DNA from: Ochrobactrum sp. RH2CCR150
GTDB taxonomy: Bacteria; Pseudomonadota; Alphaproteobacteria; Rhizobiales; Rhizobiaceae
NCBI GenBank assembly: GCA_014138095.1
Contig: JACGXE010000002.1
Span: 124,001-188,000, forward strand
Length of the DNA stretch: 64,000 nt
Direction of reading: 5' to 3'
Within the stretch, counting starts at the first letter, position 1. Every line of letters starts with the position of its first letter. The notes under the pieces were generated by a model. It saw only the letters and a list, made by a program, of their open reading frames with translations. It searched no databases and had not been told where the DNA came from. Below, piece by piece: positions 45,585 to 53,882 of this stretch. The translations under genes and the position numbers were made by a program.

Positions 45585-46145
45585 ATGAGCAACGCAAACA
45601 CGATCTGGGACAGCCGCAACGGTTACGGTGTGGTCTCCCGCAGCTTTCACTGGCTGATGGCGTTGTTGTTTCTATGGCAGTTCATGTCGGCAATTTTGCA
45701 TCTCTTTGCGCGAGGCAGCGCGGTTTTTACGTTTTTCTGGTCGGCACACCAGCAGCTTGGTTTTGCATTGCTGGTTCTGGTTCTGCTGCGTGGCGTCTGG
45801 GGCCTTCTCAATGCGGGTCGCCGCCCGCATAAAGACGGCCTGATGGGTAAGGCCGCAATGCTCGGTCATCTGGGCATTTATGCGCTGATGTTTGCCATTC
45901 CGGTGCTCGCTCTGATCCGCGCCTATGGTCGGGGGCGGGGCTTTTCCTTCCTCGGCATGCCGATCTTCGATGCGGCTGGCGTCCAAAACGAAACGCTGAA
46001 CAGCATCGGCAGCGCGCTTCATGGCCCACTTGGCTGGGCTTTACTGGCGGTTGTCGTCTGCCATGTATTCATGGCGCTGGTTCACCATTTCGCGCTGCGT
46101 GATGACACGCTGCGTCATATGACCGGGCATAAGTCGAAGGGCTGA
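45585..46145 (+). CDS. cytochrome b561
   Basis: This di-heme membrane cytochrome moves electrons between quinols and a periplasmic or membrane partner. The 186-residue protein has four membrane segments. Heme-ligand histidines are visible in SRSFHWLMALLFLWQ, FWSAHQQLGFALL, LHGPLGWALLAVVVCHVF and the final HHFALRDDTL. Length matches the YodB/CybB group. A perfect FNR/FixK box precedes it, so induction under low oxygen is likely. It converges on a minus-strand membrane gene. Confidence 0.93.
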   Translation: MSNANTIWDSRNGYGVVSRSFHWLMALLFLWQFMSAILHLFARGSAVFTFFWSAHQQLGFALLVLVLLRGVWGLLNAGRRPHKDGLMGKAAMLGHLGIYALMFAIPVLALIRAYGRGRGFSFLGMPIFDAAGVQNETLNSIGSALHGPLGWALLAVVVCHVFMALVHHFALRDDTLRHMTGHKSKG

Positions 46146-46159
46146 CTGGTCTCTCTGCT

Positions 46160-46777
46160 TTATAAGAACCTGAGGATAAAGAATCCCGGCAGAAGGCATA
46201 GGGCGGCGCAAAGACCATAGGTCCAGCCAAAGCAACCGAGCCAGATTTTGGCTTGTTTGACCTGATCCTTGCTCTCCGGCGCGGGTGACGTTTTTGAGTG
46301 AGAGCGCGGGAAGATTGTTGAAAGAGCTATCGCCAGTCCAATGATCAGTGCAGCCACAACCAGAAATACGAGTTCGATCAGATATATGGATCGGGTCACA
46401 AGACCCGTCCCATAAGCCCAGCTGTAAATCTGCCGTTGAAAAGATAATGGCCCGAACGCCAGTAAAAGAGAGAGGGCCGCAACGCTGAGCAGACCGAAGC
46501 GCCTCATCATGACGGCGACGGGCTGCGATTGAGGGCTTTCAAACGCTGCGGACTGGCGGCGATAGGTTCGTGCCTGAATCCAGGGCATGTAAATAATCGC
46601 AATGAAGCCGACCAGAATGTAATTCAGCACATCTTCCGCCGAGATCTCCAGTTCTGGAAAATATCGATTGATGAGAATGGCTGCACCCAGCCAGCTGAGA
46701 AGCAGCACGGCGATCAGCGGTATGAGGAGCGCAAAAACCAGAATATTCTGTCGGCGGCTTATGGCAGGCTCGGACAT
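46160..46777 (-). CDS. hypothetical multi-pass membrane protein
   Basis: The 205-residue protein has about five hydrophobic segments: ILVFALLIPLIAVLLLSWLG, VLNYILVGFIAIIYM, LLSVAALSLLLAFGPL, LIELVFLVVAALIIGLAIA and YGLCAALCLLPGFFILRFL. A polar loop separates the second and third. No conserved catalytic motif is seen and I know no family for it. It starts 7 bases after the tadA stop on the same strand, so the two are probably co-transcribed. Confidence 0.75.
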   Translation of the reverse strand: MSEPAISRRQNILVFALLIPLIAVLLLSWLGAAILINRYFPELEISAEDVLNYILVGFIAIIYMPWIQARTYRRQSAAFESPQSQPVAVMMRRFGLLSVAALSLLLAFGPLSFQRQIYSWAYGTGLVTRSIYLIELVFLVVAALIIGLAIALSTIFPRSHSKTSPAPESKDQVKQAKIWLGCFGWTYGLCAALCLLPGFFILRFL

Positions 46778-46783
46778 GTGGGT

Positions 46784-47257
46784 TCAGCGCTTCTCGCGGA
46801 AAAAATCCTTGAGGATTTTCTGCGCTTCGCCTTCCGAGAAGCCCGGATAGATCTCTGGCACATGATGACATGTCGGCTGGGTGTAGAAGCGGGGGCCGTG
46901 TTCGACGCCGCCACCCTTGGGGTCGGATGCGCCGTAATAAAGGCGGCGGATGCGTGCAAAGGAGATTGCAGCGGCACACATGGCGCAGGGTTCCAGCGTC
47001 ACATAGAGATCGCAGTCGATCAGCCGTTCCGATTGCAGGGCTTCACCGGCCTGCCGGATGACCAGCACTTCGGCGTGGGCGGTCACGTCGTTGAGTTCCC
47101 GCGTGCGGTTTCCGGCGCGGGCGATGATCTGCCCGTCATGCACGACAACGGCACCAATCGGCACTTCGCCGCGCGCACCAGCGGCGCGCGCTTCATTCAG
47201 CGCGGCAGCCATCGGTGTTGGTGCGTCGGTAACGGTTGCGGAGGCCGCCTTTTTCAT
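46784..47257 (-). CDS. tadA: tRNA-specific adenosine-34 deaminase
   Basis: It converts A34 to inosine in tRNA-Arg(ACG), allowing wobble reading. The zinc deaminase motifs are complete: NDVTAHAEVLVIRQA (HAE) and LYVTLEPCAMCAAAISFARI (PCxxC). ATG 47257 is preferred to a GTG at 47263 because GGAG lies 5 bases before it. Length is 157 residues. It is divergent from the pseudouridine synthase gene and upstream of a membrane-protein gene. Confidence 0.95.
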   Translation of the reverse strand: MKKAASATVTDAPTPMAAALNEARAAGARGEVPIGAVVVHDGQIIARAGNRTRELNDVTAHAEVLVIRQAGEALQSERLIDCDLYVTLEPCAMCAAAISFARIRRLYYGASDPKGGGVEHGPRFYTQPTCHHVPEIYPGFSEGEAQKILKDFFREKR

Positions 47258-47463
47258 GTGCACTCCATTTCATGCACGTCCATTTCATTGCATGGATCGG
47301 GAAATTTCGCTCGCAAGCACTGGAGCGATTTGTTACTGCATAATTCTCGAAATCGAAACCGATTTGCGAACAGATTTATACGGCGTTTTCGTTCCAGACA
47401 TTCCTTTGCCTGCTTTCGACGGTGCAAAATGACACGGAAACGCTGCTGAGAGGCCAATACCAG

Positions 47464-49416
47464 ATGACTAAAGACGACGATAACAAGGGCGGCAAGCCGC
47501 CTCATGGCCGTAACGGACGCCCCGGTGGCACCGGCGGCGGGCGCTCAGGCGGCCCCAAGGGTGGTTCGGGACGATTTGATCGTTCTGATCGCCCCGAGCG
47601 GTCTGACCGTTCGGATCGCCCTGAACGCTCGGACCGTTCCGACCGATCCGATCGCCCGGGCCGTGACAGCCGCCCGCGCCGCGATGAAGGTGACCGGGAC
47701 GATGCACGCCGCGCTGGTCCGCGCCGGGGTGCCCCGCGCGATGTAGAAGTTGAGGAAGATACGAGCGAGCGTATCGCCAAGCGTCTGGCGCGTGTCGGCA
47801 TCGCTTCGCGTCGCGAAGCTGAAACGATGATCGCCGCCGGTCGTATCGCGGTCAACGGCAAGGTGCTGGATAGCCCTGCGGTCAATGTGAAGCGCACCGA
47901 CGTCATCACCGTCGACGGCAAGCCGCTGAAGCAGGCCGAGCGCACACGCCTGTGGCTCTATCACAAGCCTGCCGGTCTCGTGACCACCAATCGCGATCCG
48001 GAAGGTCGCCCGACTGTGTTCGATGCGCTGCCAGCTGAAATGCCGCGCGTGCTGTCGGTTGGCCGTCTCGATATCAATACCGAAGGACTTCTGCTGCTCA
48101 CCAATGATGGCGGGCTGTCGCGGGTTCTGGAACTGCCGTCTACCGGCTGGCTGCGCCGTTATCGCGTGCGCGCCCATGGCAAGGTAACGCAGCCGCAGCT
48201 CGATGAACTGAAGAACGGTATCGCTGTCGACGGCGTGTTCTATGGCAGCATCGAAGCGGAGCTTGAGCGCGTTCAGGGCGCGAATGTCTGGATCAATATC
48301 GGTCTGCGCGAAGGCAAGAACCGTGAAGTGAAGAACATTCTCGGCGCACTGGGTCTGACCGTCGGTCGTCTGATCCGTGTGTCTTTCGGCCCGTTCCAGC
48401 TTGGTGATCTTGAAGAAGGCGCTGTGCGCGAAATCAAGGGTCGCACGCTGCGTGACCAGCTTGGCGACAAGCTGGTTGAGGATTCCGGTGCCGATTTCGA
48501 CGCGCCGATCTTCAACGAGTTCTCCAATGCCGCCGTGCAGGGCCGCACCCGTCGCGAGATGGAAGAAGCTCAGCCGGAACAGGAAGGCGAAACCCGCCGC
48601 GCACCGCGTGAGCGCGAATGGATTTCGAGCCGTCCGGAACGTCGTCGCGGACGCGAGGACAAGACGGAGAAGGTAGAGCCGCGCCGTCGCGGCAACGCCA
48701 ATGTCTGGATGGCGCCTGGCGCGCGTCCAAAGGGCGAGAAGGCTGCTTCCAAGCCTGCGCGCGTCGAGCACCAGGTGCCGCATCGCGGCGCAAAGTTCAG
48801 CGGCGACATGCAGGTGCGTCCGCGTCGTTCGGACGATGCAGAGCAGGGTCGCGAAGAGGGCGGCGAACGCCGTTACGACAAGCGTTCGGAAGGCCCGCGT
48901 TCAAGCGGTCCGCGCGCTGGCGGCAAGCCGGGGGCGGAAGGTCGCTCTTACGGCGCTCGTTCTGAGGATCCCCGTTTTGAAGGTTCCCGCTCTGAGGGCG
49001 GGCGTCCGGAAACGCGCGAAAAGCGTGAGGACGGCCACAAGGAACGTCGTCCCGGCAAGCGCGAGCGCGCTGAGCTGCGCGATGCAGCTTCCGGTGAGCG
49101 CTCGCAGGGTGGTTTTGAAGGTCGCAAGACGTTCAAATCCGACAAACCATACAAGTCCGACAAGCCGGGCGGTACACGTGGCGAGGGTCGCTTCGGCGGT
49201 TCCGATCGCGACACGCGTTCAGGCGCGCGTAGCGGTAGCGCTCCACGCGGTTTCAGCGATGGCCCGCGTCGCGGACCCGATGGTGGAAAGCCAGCAGGTA
49301 AATCGGGCGGTAAGCCAGGCGGACGTCCGGGTGGCAAGCCGACCGGTGGAAAGCCCGGTGGCGGAAAACCTGGTGGTGGCAGATCGGGAGGCGGCGGTGC
49401 GGATCGTCGGCGGTAA
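47464..49416 (+). CDS. RsuA/RluB-family pseudouridine synthase with low-complexity tails
   Basis: It makes pseudouridine in ribosomal RNA. The folded centre is ordinary: an S4 domain from about residue 100 ([19 protein letters not shown]) and the catalytic domain with [16 protein letters not shown] (nucleophile Asp near 203), plus ETRLVRGR-type [13 protein letters not shown]. About 95 residues of Arg/Asp/Ser/Pro repeats precede it. After about residue 350 come some 300 residues rich in Arg, Gly, Lys and Pro. The full 650 residues are over twice the enterobacterial length. ATG 47464 is used. The last 20 bases overlap rsmD. Confidence 0.9.
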   Translation: MTKDDDNKGGKPPHGRNGRPGGTGGGRSGGPKGGSGRFDRSDRPERSDRSDRPERSDRSDRSDRPGRDSRPRRDEGDRDDARRAGPRRGAPRDVEVEEDTSERIAKRLARVGIASRREAETMIAAGRIAVNGKVLDSPAVNVKRTDVITVDGKPLKQAERTRLWLYHKPAGLVTTNRDPEGRPTVFDALPAEMPRVLSVGRLDINTEGLLLLTNDGGLSRVLELPSTGWLRRYRVRAHGKVTQPQLDELKNGIAVDGVFYGSIEAELERVQGANVWINIGLREGKNREVKNILGALGLTVGRLIRVSFGPFQLGDLEEGAVREIKGRTLRDQLGDKLVEDSGADFDAPIFNEFSNAAVQGRTRREMEEAQPEQEGETRRAPREREWISSRPERRRGREDKTEKVEPRRRGNANVWMAPGARPKGEKAASKPARVEHQVPHRGAKFSGDMQVRPRRSDDAEQGREEGGERRYDKRSEGPRSSGPRAGGKPGAEGRSYGARSEDPRFEGSRSEGGRPETREKREDGHKERRPGKRERAELRDAASGERSQGGFEGRKTFKSDKPYKSDKPGGTRGEGRFGGSDRDTRSGARSGSAPRGFSDGPRRGPDGGKPAGKSGGKPGGRPGGKPTGGKPGGGKPGGGRSGGGGADRRR

Positions 49417-49957
49417 GTTTCGCGGCCGCCCGCTTGTAACACCGTCTACCAACGCCATTCGCCCCACCACGGACCGCACGCGCGAGAGCCTGTTCAATGT
49501 TCTCGCGCACAGCTTCCCCGACAAGGTGGAAGGTGGGCGCGTGCTCGACCTTTTCGCGGGCACCGGCGCTCTCGGTCTTGAAGCCCTTTCGCGCGGTGCG
49601 CGTTACGCGACCTTCGTGGAGGAATCCGCGGAGGGCCGTGGGCTGTTGCGCCAGAATGTCGAGGCGCTTGGCCTGCAAGGTCATACGAAGATTCTTCGGC
49701 GCGACGCCTGCCAGCTTGGCATTGTCGGCACGATGGAGCCGTTCGATCTGATCTTCGCCGATCCGCCTTATGGACGGCGCATGGGGGAAAAAGCATTTTT
49801 ATCGGCGCTTCAGGGCGGCTGGCTTAATCCTGACGCACTTTTGGTGCTTGAAGAGGCAGCTGAAGCTTCGCTTGAGCTTGACGAACAATTTGTTGTGCTT
49901 GACGAGCGCAACTATGGCGGCACAATCATTCGGCTCATCCAACTCAAAGCCGATTGA
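49397..49957 (+). CDS. rsmD: 16S rRNA m2G966 methyltransferase RsmD
   Basis: It methylates N2 of G966 in 16S rRNA. The 186-residue protein starts at GTG 49397 ([16 protein letters not shown]), with GGGAGG just upstream. The cofactor site is [20 protein letters not shown] and the catalytic motif [11 protein letters not shown]. The start codon lies inside the glycine-rich end of the pseudouridine synthase gene, so their translation is coupled. Both enzymes modify rRNA. Confidence 0.95.
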   Translation: MRIVGGKFRGRPLVTPSTNAIRPTTDRTRESLFNVLAHSFPDKVEGGRVLDLFAGTGALGLEALSRGARYATFVEESAEGRGLLRQNVEALGLQGHTKILRRDACQLGIVGTMEPFDLIFADPPYGRRMGEKAFLSALQGGWLNPDALLVLEEAAEASLELDEQFVVLDERNYGGTIIRLIQLKAD

Positions 49958-50078
49958 GATGATTTGCAGCGGTGTTTGCCGCCGCGTTCTTTCTGTTCGG
50001 CGATAGCATCGCCGATATTGATTTGATGCATGCCGTCCGGAAAGGCCGGGCGGAAATGAAACCGATTGGAGATGTCGC

Positions 50079-51626
50079 TTGGTGAATAACACCTCCCTCC
50101 GACGCCTGTTGTTATCGACCGCTCTTGGTTTCGCGCTGGCTCTGCCGCTCGCAACCGGCTCCGTTGAAGCTCAAAATCAACCAGCCCCCCAAACCGATGC
50201 CGCCCAGCCGGCCCCTGCGCCGCAAGCGCAAGGCGATCAGGCCGCTCTGCCTGAAATCACCCAGTCCGACGGTGTCAGCAATTTCACCTTGCCCAATGGC
50301 CTGAAAGTCGTGGTCATTCCCGATCATCGCGCGCCGGTTGTGACGCAGATGATCTGGTATCACGTTGGCTCGGCTGATGAAGTGCCGGGTGTTTCCGGCA
50401 TCGCGCATTTCCTTGAACATCTGATGTTCAAGGGCACGAAGAACCATCCGGCAGGCGAGTTCTCGTCCAAGGTCGCATCGATCGGCGGCGAGGAAAACGC
50501 TTTCACCTCCTACGATTACACCGCCTATTACCAGCGGGTTTCGCCGGAAGCGCTGGAAATGATCATGGGTTTCGAGTCGGACCGGATGGAAAATCTGGTC
50601 CTGAACGAAGAAGCCGTGACGACCGAGCGTGAGGTCATTCTGGAAGAACGGCGCATGCGCGTTGATTCCAACCCCGCTGCGATGCTGAGCGAGAACACCG
50701 ATGCCGTGCTCTTCTACAACCACCCCTATCGCAAGCCGGTCATCGGCTGGCGTCAGGAAATGGAAAAGCTGAGCCTCAAGAACGCTATCGACTTCTACCA
50801 GCAATATTACACGCCAAACAACGCCACGCTGGTCATCGCCGGTGACGTGACGCCGGAACGCGTGCGTGAACTGACGCTCAAGACCTGGGCCAATGTGCCG
50901 AAGCGTGCCGAAGTTCTGCCGCGCGACCGCCCGCAGGAGCCGGAAAAACACGCCGCCCGCGTGGTGACGCTGCATGATGCACGCATCAGCACGCCGTCGT
51001 TCCGCATGTCTTGGCTGGTTCCGTCCTATGCCAATGAAAAGCGGTTCCCCGATGTGAAGCCGGGCGATGCGCCTGCGCTCGATTTGTTGAGTGAAATTCT
51101 CGGCGGCTCGACCCGGTCGCGCCTTTACCAGACGCTGATCGTCAAGAACAACATCGCAGCCAATACGGGTGCAACCTATAGCGGTGATGCGCTCGATGAC
51201 GGCACCTTCTCGGTCTATGGCGCGCCGCGCGACGGCGCAACGCTTGGCGATGTGGAGAAGGCGGTGGAAGCTGAACTGGCGCGGATCGTCAAGGACGGCG
51301 TGACCCAGACCGAACTGGATCAGGCGCGCAACCGCTTCCTGAAGGCGGTCATTTTCGCCCGTGACAGCCAGGCTGGCATGGCGCGGATTTATGGTTCGAC
51401 GCTATCCGTCGGCCAGTCGGTTGAAGATATCCAGAAATGGCCCGATCTTATCAAGGCGGTGACAGCCGATCAGATTCGTGACGTGGCGGAGCGGTATCTT
51501 GTCAAGGACCAGTCGGTGACCAGTTATCTTCTGCCGCCCAATGCCGAGCCGGAAAACGCCCGTGAGAACCCCAACGCGCCCGCAAACGGTGCCAGCGGCA
51601 ATGGTGCAGAGGGAGCGATCCAGTGA
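50079..51626 (+). CDS. M16 zinc peptidase (catalytic partner)
   Basis: This periplasmic insulinase-type metallopeptidase is 515 residues. A signal peptide (LLLSTALGFALALPLATGSV) and a Gln/Ala/Pro linker precede the M16 domain. The inverted zinc motif is HFLEHLMFKGT (HxxEH), with the distal glutamate in the TEREVILEERRMR helix. An inactive C-terminal half follows. The start is TTG 50079 or GTG 50082, with GGAG upstream. It overlaps the next M16 gene by 4 bases (GTGA), as in paired subunit peptidases. Confidence 0.93.
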   Translation: MVNNTSLRRLLLSTALGFALALPLATGSVEAQNQPAPQTDAAQPAPAPQAQGDQAALPEITQSDGVSNFTLPNGLKVVVIPDHRAPVVTQMIWYHVGSADEVPGVSGIAHFLEHLMFKGTKNHPAGEFSSKVASIGGEENAFTSYDYTAYYQRVSPEALEMIMGFESDRMENLVLNEEAVTTEREVILEERRMRVDSNPAAMLSENTDAVLFYNHPYRKPVIGWRQEMEKLSLKNAIDFYQQYYTPNNATLVIAGDVTPERVRELTLKTWANVPKRAEVLPRDRPQEPEKHAARVVTLHDARISTPSFRMSWLVPSYANEKRFPDVKPGDAPALDLLSEILGGSTRSRLYQTLIVKNNIAANTGATYSGDALDDGTFSVYGAPRDGATLGDVEKAVEAELARIVKDGVTQTELDQARNRFLKAVIFARDSQAGMARIYGSTLSVGQSVEDIQKWPDLIKAVTADQIRDVAERYLVKDQSVTSYLLPPNAEPENARENPNAPANGASGNGAEGAIQ

Positions 51627-52978
51627 AGACCATGATCATGCTGAACTTCAAACGCGTTTTTGCCTCTGGCGGTCCGCGTTCGCTCGCAAGTGCTCTGGTC
51701 GCATCCATGGCGCTTCTCGTGATTTGCGCTCTGCCTGCGCGCGCCATCGAGATACAGGAAGTCGTTTCGCCCAAGGGCATTCATGCCTGGCTGGTGGAGG
51801 ACAATTCGGTGCCGCTGGTTTCCATGCGCTTCTCGTTCAAGGGCGGCACGTCGCAGGATCCGGCTGGCAAGGAAGGCCTCGCCAATCTGATGACCGGTCT
51901 GTTCGATGAAGGCGCCGGTGATCTCGATTCCGATGCGTTTCAGGAGCGGATCGATAATCTGGGTGCGGAAATGAGCTTCACCGCCACGCAGGATGCCGTT
52001 GCTGGCGGGGTTCGTATGCTGGCGGAAAATCGCGATGCCGTGACCGATCTCGTGGCGCTGGCCGTCAACAAGCCGCGCTTCGATCAGCCTGCGGTTGACC
52101 GCATCCGCAGTCAGGTCGTGGCAAGCATTGAGGCGGCGCAGCGCAATCCGGGAACCATCGCAGCGCGCCGTTTTGCTGAAGTGCTTTATGGCAACCATCC
52201 TTATGCACGGCCAGACGAAGGCACGGTCAAATCGCTTCAGGCGATTACCCGTGACGATCTTGTGGCGTTCCATCGCAAGAATTTCGCCCGCGACCGGCTG
52301 ATCGTCGGTGTGGTCGGCTCCATCAATGCCAAGGACCTTGGCGTGATGCTCGACAAGGTGTTCGGCGATCTGCCCGCAGCGGCGGAACTGGTTCCGGTGC
52401 CGGACGTCAAGCTGGCGCTCGGCACGACCACCAGCCTTTCGTTCGATGTACCGCAGACGGCGATCCGGTTCGTCTATCCGGCAATTCCGCGCAAGGATCC
52501 GGACTTCTTTGCGGCTTACCTGATGAACCACATTCTGGGTGGCGGCTTCACTTCGCGGCTTTATGCCGAAGTGCGCGAAAAGCGCGGTCTCGCCTATTCG
52601 GTTTCTTCGCAGCTGGTGTTGCACGATCATGTGTCCGCCTTGGCAATCTCCACGGCGACACGCCCGGAAAAGGCACAGGACTCGCTCAAGATCATTCGCG
52701 AGCAGGTGGCTGCCATGGCCAGCGACGGCCCGACCGAAGCAGAGCTTGCCGCTGCAAAGAGCTTCCTCAAAGGATCCTATGCGGTGAACAATCTCGATTC
52801 TTCGGGCGCGATTGCCGAAACGCTGGTCAGCTTGCAGGATGCGGGACTGCCGCGTGATTATATCGACAAGCGTTCGGCGCTTATCGATGCGGTGACGCTC
52901 GATCAGGTCAAGGCTATTGCCAAAAAGCTGCTTGAAGCCGAACCGGCGATACTGATTTACGGACCCGCTAAAAGTTAA
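51623..52978 (+). CDS. M16 peptidase homologue lacking the zinc motif
   Basis: The 451-residue protein has a signal peptide and the two M16 half-domains. At the position of HxxEH it reads GLANLMTGLFDEG, so the metal ligands are missing and it should not cleave peptides alone. The C-terminal half has the R/Y-type pair (ILGGGFTSRLYAEVREKRGLAYSV) that binds substrate. Such homologues form a heterodimer with a catalytic subunit. The GTG start overlaps the upstream stop and follows GGGAG, so equal synthesis of the two is expected. Confidence 0.92.
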   Translation: MKTMIMLNFKRVFASGGPRSLASALVASMALLVICALPARAIEIQEVVSPKGIHAWLVEDNSVPLVSMRFSFKGGTSQDPAGKEGLANLMTGLFDEGAGDLDSDAFQERIDNLGAEMSFTATQDAVAGGVRMLAENRDAVTDLVALAVNKPRFDQPAVDRIRSQVVASIEAAQRNPGTIAARRFAEVLYGNHPYARPDEGTVKSLQAITRDDLVAFHRKNFARDRLIVGVVGSINAKDLGVMLDKVFGDLPAAAELVPVPDVKLALGTTTSLSFDVPQTAIRFVYPAIPRKDPDFFAAYLMNHILGGGFTSRLYAEVREKRGLAYSVSSQLVLHDHVSALAISTATRPEKAQDSLKIIREQVAAMASDGPTEAELAAAKSFLKGSYAVNNLDSSGAIAETLVSLQDAGLPRDYIDKRSALIDAVTLDQVKAIAKKLLEAEPAILIYGPAKS

Positions 52979-53007
52979 GAGCCTAAGGCGCCTCTCAAGA
53001 GGATAAA

Positions 53008-53874
53008 ATGTTGGATAACGCCATGCCATCCACGCCCCGCATTGCCGTCGCTTTCGGCGGTGGCGGAGCGCGGGGCATTGCGCATCTGCATATCATCGAA
53101 GCCCTTGACGAGCTGGGCATCAAGCCTGTCGCCATTGCCGGGTCGTCCATCGGGTCGATTGTCGGTGCGGGCATGGCCAACGGCATGAGCGGCAAGGAAA
53201 TACACGACTATATGGCGGCGATTTTCAATCGCCGTTCGGAAGTGGCGCGCCGCATGTGGCAGACGCGTCCATCCCGCTGGGTCGAATTGCTGAAGGGCGG
53301 CTTTCGCGTCAGCCAGTTCAACATCGAGAAAATCATCGATGTGTTCCTGCCCGCATCGCTGCCGGACAAGGTCGAAGACCTCAAGATTCCGATGAGCATT
53401 ACTGCGGCGGATTTTCACGCCGCGAAGGAAGTTCAGATCGTCGATGGCGATTTGCGCTCTGCAATCGCCGCTTCCTGCGCTATTCCGCCGGTCTTCGCAC
53501 CCGTGCGCCGCAATGGCCGCATTCTGGTTGATGGCGGCCTGTTCAACCCGGTGCCGTTCGATCTTCTATTCGACAAGGCGGATATCGTCATCGGCATCGA
53601 TGTCGTAGGCGCGCCGCCCGGTGACGACGATTATATGCCGACGACATTCGAAGCGGTCATCGGCGGCAATCAGCTCACCATGTGCTCGATCATCGAGAAC
53701 AAGTTCCGCATTCGGCCACCGCATATTTTTCTGCGGCCGGATGTGGGCCGGATCGGCCTGCTCGATTTCCTGAAATTCGATCAGATTCTCGAACAGAGCG
53801 TCGGTGTACGCGAAGAGCTGAAACACGCCCTCGATCGCATTATCGAGGGCGATAATCTTCCGACGCTGTCCTAG
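53008..53874 (+). CDS. patatin-like phospholipase (RssA type)
   Basis: The 288-residue protein has a complete Ser-Asp dyad: oxyanion loop AFGGGGARGIAH, nucleophile elbow IAGSSIGSIVG and the Asp motif LVDGGLFNPVPF. This is a lipid acyl hydrolase of the RssA/YlbK type, without a signal peptide. AGAGGATAAA precedes ATG 53008. It follows the M16 pair by 29 bases on the same strand and may share their transcript. Its lipid substrate is unknown. Confidence 0.92.
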   Translation: MLDNAMPSTPRIAVAFGGGGARGIAHLHIIEALDELGIKPVAIAGSSIGSIVGAGMANGMSGKEIHDYMAAIFNRRSEVARRMWQTRPSRWVELLKGGFRVSQFNIEKIIDVFLPASLPDKVEDLKIPMSITAADFHAAKEVQIVDGDLRSAIAASCAIPPVFAPVRRNGRILVDGGLFNPVPFDLLFDKADIVIGIDVVGAPPGDDDYMPTTFEAVIGGNQLTMCSIIENKFRIRPPHIFLRPDVGRIGLLDFLKFDQILEQSVGVREELKHALDRIIEGDNLPTLS

Positions 53875-53882
53875 CTCCCGCT

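Noticed and set aside
47545..48783. 412-codon minus-strand ORF opposite the pseudouridine synthase gene
   Set aside because: It arises from repetitive Arg/Ser/Asp codons read in antisense; no ribosome site or domain.
48701..49396. Long upstream frame continuous with rsmD
   Set aside because: It overlaps the pseudouridine synthase in another frame; RsmD begins at GTG 49397 by family alignment from memory and ribosome site.
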